Assembly: GCA_014058105.1 (NCBI GenBank)
Contig: JACGCM010002535.1
Location: forward strand, 372,001 to 436,000
Direction: 5' to 3'
Length of the DNA stretch: 64,000 bases
Source: Kingdonia uniflora
Lineage: Eukaryota; Streptophyta; Magnoliopsida; Ranunculales; Circaeasteraceae
Position 1 is the first letter of the stretch; every line of letters starts with the position of its first letter. The notes under the pieces were generated by a model. That model worked only from the letters and a program-made list of their open reading frames with translations. It was not told where the DNA came from and did not search any database. Both the position numbers and the translations under genes were made by a program. This document shows positions 56,832 through 64,000 of the stretch, in pieces.

Positions 56832-58530
56832 ATGGATCATTTTTCCTATAAGGCACTAATTTGTAATAGGACGAGTCCTGACACGTGTCTAGTAAACAGT
56901 GGAACCACGTACTCGATCCTTCGTGATAAACGGTATTTCTCGTACTTGATTGCATCTGTCGAGGACATTAACACTATTATTGGGACAGCCAGTATCATAG
57001 AGGGCTCAGGGAGCGTTACGCTATTACTCCCTAACGGTACGATACTAAGTATCCAGACCGCGTCGTTTGATAGTAAATCTCCTGAGAATTTTCTAAGCTT
57101 TAGGGACATACATAATAACGGTTATCATGTCAAGACGATAGGAAATGATAATAATCAAATTCTATGCATCGGCTATTGGCCTAACGATCAAGAACTTATA
57201 TTAGAACGGTGTCTAATGTATTCCTCATGGCTTTATTCTACTGCCTTCAGGCCTGTCAAAACATATGCAATCACTAATTTTTCTTTGTTACTAGAGAAAA
57301 CATTTAAGATTCGGCATGATTGTTTCGGATATCCTAGACAAAGAATGATGAAGAAAATTATCAATAAAACCTCTGGACAATTACTCATGGGAAACAAAAT
57401 TAGAATTTTTCAAGATTGCACATGTAACGCCTGCTCTCAGGGAAAGCTTATAGTTCAACCTAGTAAGACCAAGGTGGAGTTGGAGTATCTAGCCTTTCTC
57501 CAACGTATCCATAGAGACATGTGGACATATCCATCCACATAGTGGTCCGTTCAAATACTATATGGTCTTAATCGACACATCTGTGAGATGGTCAGATGTT
57601 TGCCTATTATCATCTAGGAATATAGTGTTTCCACAGTTGCTTGCCCAGATTATCCAATTGTGGGCCCATTTCTTGAATCACCTGATCAAATCTATAAGAT
57701 TTGACGGCGCTGGCGAGTTTACCTCAAAGGCTTTTCATGATTATTCTATGGCTAATAGAATAGATGTTGAGCATCCAGTACCCCATGTCCATACCCAAAA
57801 TGGGATGGCAGAGAATCTAATCAAATGATTACACTTAATCATTAGGCCATTGTTATTATGATCTCAGCTTTCAGCCATTGTGTGGGGCCATGCAATTCTG
57901 CATGCTGCTGCCCGGATAAAAATTTGTCTAACAGCCAATAATCAATATTCCCCATTGCAACTAGTAACTGGGTCAGAGCTAGGTGTCACCTATCTACGAA
58001 CATTTGGATGTTCCGTACAAGTGCCAATTGCACCACCACAACGTACGAAGATGAGGCCCCAATGTCGGTTCGGTAATTATATGGGTTACGATTCACCATC
58101 TATCATTCGATACTTGGAACCCACTTCGAGTGATATATTTACTATGCGATTCGTAGATTGTTACTTTGATAAGACGATATTCCCAGCATTGGGGGGAAAT
58201 ATGACAATCAATGCTGAGGATGTTTCTAAGATTTATTGGAAAATACCATCGTTGTCTCATCTAGATCCCCTAACCAATCACGGTAACAAGGAAGTGCAGT
58301 AGATTCTATACATACAACAGATCATTAATAAATTGCCAGATGATGCTAAAGTAACCAAAGCGTATATACCTTCAAGTAATGCACCTGCACGACTAGATGT
58401 TCAGGGAACTGGTGTACAACCCGCTAATGAATCCAGCTCGTGCGTTATGAGAGGATGCCCCACTACAAAGAAGGACGCTGAGCCGAGGGCTAAGAAACAA
58501 CGTATGGGAAAGAAAAGACTGATGGTGTAA
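56832..58530 (+). pseudogene. Copia-2 protease and integrase
   Basis: 56832-57542 starts with retropepsin CLVNSGTTYSILRDKRYF (Asn replaces the catalytic Asp), then the integrase zinc region RHDCFGYP and CTCNACSQGKL. 57562-57828 contains the integrase core: VLIDTSVRWSD, IRFDGAGEFTS and HTQNGMAEN (D, D, E). 57880-58302 continues with WGHAILHAAARIKI and VPIAPPQRTKM. 58333-58530 is the basic linker ending KKQRMGKKRLMV. Stops at 57542, 57826 and 58300 interrupt it. Collinear with 701-2432 of Copia-1. Confidence 0.9.
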
Positions 58531-58869
58531 TCGGCTCGTCGAAGATGAAACCTCCCACATATAGGACTATAGTAGCAACGTATCCACGTGAAGTATTAGG
58601 AGACAAGCTCGACAAGGCACATGTACATGATAATCGAGAGATCTTGATTAACTTTGTTTCTAATAGCACCACATGGGATCGTTCGGAAGTAGTAGTCGAT
58701 GACGTATTCACTTTCGCTGCTGCGCTCGCCATGGAGGATGATGATCCAAAACCACTCACTATAGATGAATGTGAAAGTCATATAGATTGGCCATAGTGGG
58801 AGGCTGCGATCAATGCATAACTCAGCTCATTAGCTAAACGTGAAGTGTTTGGACTAATATTCCATCAGG

Positions 58870-61420
58870 CCTGTCGGTTATAAATGGGTATTGGTACGAA
58901 AACATAATGAACTTAAAAATAAAGTAAGGTACAAGGTAAGACTAGTTGCCCAGGGATTTTCTCAAAGGCCTGGCATCGATTACGATGAAACCTACTCTCT
59001 AGTCATGGACATTATAGCGTTTCATTACTTTATCAGTCTGTTAGTCGTTGAGAATGAGTTTGACATGCATCGTATGGATGTAGTTACTGTGTTCTATATG
59101 GGAAATTAGATATGGAGATCTACATGAAGCTACCATAATGGTTTAAGCTTTCGGAAGCGACAATGTTAGGCGTACGAGGTGCCTACGTAATAAAACTGGA
59201 TAAGTCAGTGTATGGTCTAAAACAATCAGGGCTCATATGGCACAACGGGCTGACTAAATATTTGAAGGCCGAAGGTTTTGCAAATAGCCTTGTTTGTCCA
59301 TATGTTTTCATTAAGAAAATGAATATTGGTTTCATTATCATTACAGTTTATGCAACTGATTTGAATATCATTGAAACTTCGGGGGAGATCACAAATGCTG
59401 CTGAATACCTTGGGAAGGAAATCAAAATGAAAGACCTTTTTTTTTTTAGGCAAAAGAAAGAAGAGGATGAAATATCTCGCCTAATCGCGAGGGAGGGATA
59501 GAGAAGTTACATAGTTATTGGCCTATTGGCCTACAAAACGACAAGACGAGGGGGAACCAACTCCCCTAGATGCTAAAATGTGAGTTGAATCGTTCCATCA
59601 ACGGTTAACATGTTCGAATCTAAAATCAAAAAGCCAATCAGCCACTGCTCTCAGATCCGGAGCAATGGTAAGAGCTCCCCAACTAAGATCCTCTGACCGC
59701 TCTCTGAAAGCTCGAACATTCCTCTGGCAGTCAGACAAAAGCAAGATCCTCTGCAAACCTAAGTATTGCGCCGCCTCCAGTCCTCTAAGCGCTGAGAGCG
59801 CCTCGGCTTCTTTAGCATCGGCTGCTCTGGCCTGATCGTATCCTGCACACACAAAAAAGTTTAAGTGATTTTTAATAGTGAAACCCGACCCCCCAGGCTT
59901 ATCCTGGGCAGTCCAGGAGGCACCCACGTTGATGATGTACCATCCCTCCTGGACCTGGTATTGGTTCTGAGTTTGCCTAATGGTGAGGAGAGGGCACGAG
60001 GGAGTTTTGGGGATGGTGCAAAGCTTTTTTGCGTAGTACAGAATGTCCCTTGTCGATTTTATATGTTACTCGAAGACTAACGAGTTTCTGCTGTCCCAAA
60101 TAGTAAATGAAATGGTGCTAAAAGAGCTGCAAAAAGATGAAAAATCAGAGCCACGTCCATGGGTTTGAAAACTTCTAATGAGAGTGAGAGGAATCGATTC
60201 TGAGTAGCTCCAGTTTCTAAAGTCGATCATTCAGACTCGAACCATATATCGCGGATCTTAGGGCAAAAGAATAAAGCGTGGGTGGTGGTTTCCTCTTCCA
60301 AGCCATACTGGGGGAAGTTTGTATCCCAGTCTTCGTAACCATGTCAAAGGCTGATTTTTGTTGAGATACCGTTCTGGAGGATTTTTCATAAGAAAACTTA
60401 GATGCGGAAGGGTACTTTGAGTTTTTAAATTTTTTCCCAAGGAATGGAAGGTGGAGTAGATTGGGGGATGGCAAACATGTCTCCCGGTGAAGTGATGGTT
60501 GAAAGACCTTAGGAAGGAATTCAAAATGAAAGACTTTAGGAAGAAATTCGAAATGAAAAACCTTGGGAAGACCAAATTTTGTCTCGGTTTGTAGATCGAA
60601 CATCTTGATCACGGAATAATTATACATCAGGCGACGTATATCGAAAAAATCATAAATCATTTCGGTATGGATACGACACACAATGTCAAGACGCCTATGC
60701 ATGTCCGTTCATTAAATGTGAACAAGGACATCTATCGTCCTCTAGATAAGGGGTGAAAACTCCTAGGGACTGAGATACCATATTTATGAGCTATCGCTGC
60801 TTTGTTATACTTAGCAAGGTGACCTCGACCTGATATCTCTTTCACAATGAACTATTTGGCACGCCATAGTTCTACACCTACCCAAAGGCACTGGTGTCTG
60901 TTCTATCCAAAAATTGGCAAATGATAAATTATAGGATACACCGATGCATGATATTTGTCAGATTCACATAAAGACCAATCACAATCAGGTTATATGTTCT
61001 TGTATGGAGATACAGCGATTTCATGGAGATCGGTAAAGCAGACAATGGTTGCTACATCTTTGAACCACGCAAAGATTCTTACACTTCATGAAGCTGGCAG
61101 AGAATACTTTTGGTTGCGGTCCATGATCAATCACATCAACGGAAGTTGCATTCTGAGTTCTATCCAAGATAAACCGGTGACTCTTTATGAAAGCAACACT
61201 GCTTTTATCATTCAAGTCAAGGGTGGATTTATTAAAGGTTCTACATGTACAAGTTGCAGAAGACGAATGAGATTGATGTTGTTCAAGTTTGTTCAGAAGA
61301 TAACTTAGTTGATCTATTCACGAAGGCTCTTGCACATCCTACGTTCAAGAGACTGGTATACGAAATCGACATGCAGAGTTTACACGATTTATTATCTCAG
61401 GGAGATCGATGTCAAGGGTA
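58870..61420 (+). pseudogene. Copia-2 reverse transcriptase and RNase H, split by LINE-C
   Basis: RT begins near [44 protein letters not shown]; after stops come KLDKSVYGLKQSGLIWH and ITVYATDLNII, where the YVDD box is YATD. LINE-C interrupts after KMKDL. RT resumes at 60511 with short duplications, then RNase H (60955-61308): SQSGYMFLYGDTAISWRSVK, LHEAGREYFWLRSMI and LYESNTAFI. The end, FKRLVYEIDMQSLHDLL in another frame near 61345-61395, is followed by the polypurine tract. Confidence 0.85.
59439..60499 (-). mobile_element. LINE-C: 5'-truncated LINE in Copia-2 RT
   Basis: A perfect 11-bp duplication TGAAAGACCTT flanks it (59428-59438 and 60500-60510). The minus-strand 3' end is TTTTGCCTAAAAAAAAA, like LINE-B. 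The remnant RNase H (59927-59598) reads DKPGGSGFTIKNHLNF, AADAKEAEALSALRGLE and RILLLSDCQRNVRAF. It belongs to the same family as LINE-B. Confidence 0.9.
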
Positions 61421-61657
61421 GTAATCCCGTCTTGACGTGGACACATGCGTATTGTACTCTTTTTCCTGATAGTGTAGTTTTTATCCTATGAGGTTTTATT
61501 GACTAGATGTTTTGATGAGGTAACATATACGCGTCCACAACCCATATGGGGCATAGGATTGTACTATTTCCTTGCACAACTTTTTGTCCAAGGAGCTTTG
61601 CTAGGCAGAGGTTTTGATGAGGCAAGTCGTCTTGGTATGGAACACCCTAAGGGGAAG

Positions 61658-61895
61658 TGTTAGGAGTTGGTGTCCAGCCTAAGCTGGGAGCCCACTGGGT
61701 TGGGGTGTCCTATTAGACTCCTAACAAGCCCATAGGCCTTTGGGGCATATGGGGAGAGTTTAAGTAGAGATTAATCACCTCATATTGGGTTATCCTTTTA
61801 TAGTAGGTACAGAGAGATGTTATTCAATCAATAAAATATCCCTACTCTTCTCTCAATCATCTTATTCTTAATTACTGATAAGAGTATTCATTATT
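61658..61895 (+). repeat. Copia-2 3' LTR, slightly truncated
   Basis: It begins TGTTAGGAGTTGGTGTCC right after the polypurine tract, aligns with 42323-42560, and ends at TTCATTATT without the final ATCCAACA. GGGAAAGG follows instead. Confidence 0.85.
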
Positions 61896-62547
61896 GGGAA
61901 AGGATTTAGAGACACTCAAAAACCAAACACTCAAATCTCACTTAATACCAACCACTCATCTCTATTTGATGAGTGGTTCTCAAAATTGGTGATTTCCTAT
62001 ATAAGAAATGAGGTAGAAAACCAAATAGTATATTTTGCCCCACTTTCTCTCCCTTCAGTCACGTCGTGCTTCCCTCTTTTCTCCCCTAATTTTCAAATTC
62101 AAACAAATTGGTTCTCATATCACACACTCTCTCACTCTCTCAAATTACTCTCTCAGCCATACCATTCCCTTTCTCTCTTTCTTGCAATTTTCTGCCATTA
62201 GAGGTATAATTCTTCTCTCCAAATAACTATAACAGCCACAGTGATATAAGAAAGTAGGAGAAGACTCATCTTCGCGTAAGAGGGATGATTACAATTCTTC
62301 TGACGATTCTTCAAATGGGTGACAAAGGGGTCAATATAGCTAGGAAGAATGTCAATGTAACTAGATTTTCATATAGAAGTATGTGTTAGAAGTTTGTGTT
62401 GTACAATGAGTTTTGCTTGGAGTCATTGTTTATATTTTTTATTTCCTCTTTTTTAGCATGTGATGTAATGAAGGCTTTCAAATGAAATGAACATTGTATT
62501 GGACATTACTTGTGTTTAGTTTTTAATATTTTCTTAAATTACTTGCG
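61896..62547. other. leader region before FAR1-like pseudogene
   Basis: TATA-like CTATATAAG near 61999 and a pyrimidine-rich (CTCT)n leader at 62040-62180 look like a plant promoter and 5' UTR. A short inverted pair of ACCACTCATC / GATGAGTGGT (61948-61976) forms a hairpin. No coding domain is seen. Confidence 0.4.
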
Positions 62548-64000
62548 TTGGACAACTCACAATTATTTCTTTTATGTATGAACTTGTCAGTAAGATCGAC
62601 AATGGAAGACTCTGTAGCTAAAAATTGGAGTAGAGTTATTTGTGACGAGTCTCAAGAAAGGACTGAAAATGAACATATTATAGACCCTTTGTTGGCGGAT
62701 GCCCCATACGAGGGTCAACATTTTCATATTGTTGAGGACGTACATTTGTGCTACGAACGATATGGAAGAAGGTAGGGTTTATCCACCAAGATACGCAATT
62801 CTACTAACCGTTCAAGATTGGATGATATAGGCAGAGCCCACTTCTATTATATAAGTAATGGCTTCTCAAAGAAAAACCATGGGATATCCATAACCATAAA
62901 CTCGTATCTCCGCATAATCATCATCGTATGATGGTTAACAAATTCTTTCTAGAAGTAGTAAAAAACTTGGCAACAACATTTGAGCTCCACAATATTCTAG
63001 TGAGCAAGGCTCCGGGATTATTCCCAGATTGAACCTTTAACAAACGGGATTGTTACAACTACAATGCCAGAGTAAATAAGGAACGACTCGTCAGAGGAGA
63101 TGCACAAGCCACGTTGAAGTAGTTTAGGAAGAATCAAACTGAAGATCTGATATTTTATTTTGACAAAGAATTAGATGAGGAGGACCGAGCGCTAAAAAAA
63201 ATTTGGATTGATGGACATTCGAGATGCACATAGGATGCATTTGGAGATGTTGTCACTTTTGATACTACGTACCGGACTAATGTCTACAAGATGCCTTTTG
63301 CTTCGTTTGCAGGGATCAATAATCACTGCCAAACAATTCAATACGGATATGCTCTACTAAGGAATGAGCTATAAAACACATTTGTATAGTTGTTCCATAC
63401 TTGGTTGAAGGCAATGAACTATAAATACCCTTCTTCAATTCTCACTAATCAAGATGCAGCTATGGTCGCCGTTATTCCCAAGGTAAAGAAGAAGTTTGAA
63501 TTGGATAGACTACGCACTCATCAAATTGTCGATTTCCCATATAAGTCGATAATATAATAGATATATAACTTTGATTGTACTTGGTATTTATCAAAATTGA
63601 CAATGTTATATTTACAATGATTATACATTGTCATAATTGTCGAGATCAACAATATTTTGTTTCATAATTCCACTGTTATATATAACTCTAATATATTGTC
63701 GAGTACAATCATGTATCGACATTTTATTGTCGACCTAGGCTTCTGATCAATAATATCATAGATTATGAAACAATGTTTCTAAATCATTCTATGCTCCCCT
63801 GGTTTATTTGCAGGTCTTCCGCAACACCAGACATTAATTTTGTTTGTGGTACATCATAAACAAATTTCCTGAGAAGATAGGCCATGTTTATCGGGAACCA
63901 TCTACATTCAAAGAAGATATCGATTCGATAATGCACGATACATATGAGGTTGTAGAGTTTAAAACGAGATGGATGGGCCTAATGAAGAAACATAAATTGG
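62548..64000 (+). pseudogene. FAR1/FHY3-related protein (MULE-derived family), degraded, cut by edge
   Basis: The N-terminus (62600-62860) has YEGQHFHIVEDVHLCYERYG, then TKIRNSTNRSRLDD, the FAR1 DNA-binding domain. From 63091 come LIFYFDKELDEEDRALKKIW, AFGDVVTFDTTYRTNVYKMP (first catalytic-position Asp) and SSILTNQDAAMVAVIPK (second). A GT-AG intron (63482-63814, AAG/GTAAAG and TTTGCAG/GTC) splits the PK-VF motif. Exon 2 gives NKFPEKIGHVYREPSTFKED. At least four in-frame stops are seen. Relatives are either Jittery-like transposases or the domesticated FHY3/FAR1 light-signalling factors; without the ends I cannot tell which. Confidence 0.85.

Larger units (their letters stand above)
42323..61895 (+). 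mobile_element. Copia-2: Ty1/copia retrotransposon with nested MULE and LINEs
   Basis: 5' LTR (42323-42568), leader (42569-43040 and 53804-55660, split by MULE-2), gag (55665-56480), protease and integrase (56832-58530), RT (58870-59438, continuing after LINE-C at 60511), RNase H (60950-61310), polypurine tract AAGGGGAAG (61649-61657) and 3' LTR (61658-61895). Without the insertions it is about 7.7 kb. No target duplication was seen, because the 3' LTR ends about eight bases early. Confidence 0.85.

Noticed and set aside
60217..60702. 161-codon minus-strand ORF across the LINE-C edge
   Set aside because: It mixes the LINE-C 5' end with antisense Copia-2 RT; no domain supports it.

Overview
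This window reads as transposon-dense, AT-rich nuclear DNA from a flowering plant, probably a eudicot. The evidence is plant-type Ty1/copia and Ty3/gypsy LTR retrotransposons, L1-like LINEs, MULE and PIF/Harbinger DNA transposons, and remnants of three plant gene families: mTERF, MATE and FAR1/FHY3. The species cannot be told from the sequence. Almost every coding region is broken by stops or frameshifts. I found no tRNA, rRNA or CRISPR and no clearly intact host gene.

Layout, left to right. 1-4422: 5' part of a minus-strand copia element that runs off the left edge. 4423-12667: the 3' flank and body of a minus-strand mTERF pseudogene. Its flank carries a tandem duplication, and one copy of that duplication is split by a 6.2-kb PIF/Harbinger element (4667-10828; TSD TAA/CAA). 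12846-~13870: a small non-autonomous TIR element. 13911-~25440: a minus-strand LINE (LINE-A) holding three later insertions: an LTR-like piece with 60-bp repeats (~16150-17180), a full gypsy element (17609-23380; TSD CAATA) and a second LINE (24314-25276). ~25860-30890: MULE-1, with its transposase on the minus strand and a GRF zinc-finger ORF on the plus strand. 31619-37744: a copia-type element with 1.1-kb LTRs that codes only for gag. 38335-39624: a MATE exon fragment, a 600-bp solo LTR with perfect TSD CATAA, and a pogo-like MITE. 40684-42322: a DNA element with ~150-bp inverted repeats. 42323-61895: a second copia element, related to the first, swollen by MULE-2 (43041-53794; ~210-bp TIRs, perfect 9-bp TSD), which itself contains a LINE (48627-52401), and by another truncated LINE (59439-60499). 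61896-64000: a FAR1/FHY3-like pseudogene running off the right edge.

The most interesting pattern is that GRF-type zinc-finger ORFs sit inside three separate DNA transposons (MULE-1, MULE-2, PIF). In both MULEs the GRF ORF is convergent with a MuDR-like transposase, the place mudrB holds in maize MuDR. The two MULE transposases share catalytic-core motifs and a C-terminal tail, while the linker before that tail is a different minisatellite in each copy. The insertion order can be read from target-site duplications. Several LTRs carry clusters of TTCGAA-centred palindromes, and the second copia leader carries a long array of ACGTGG motifs.
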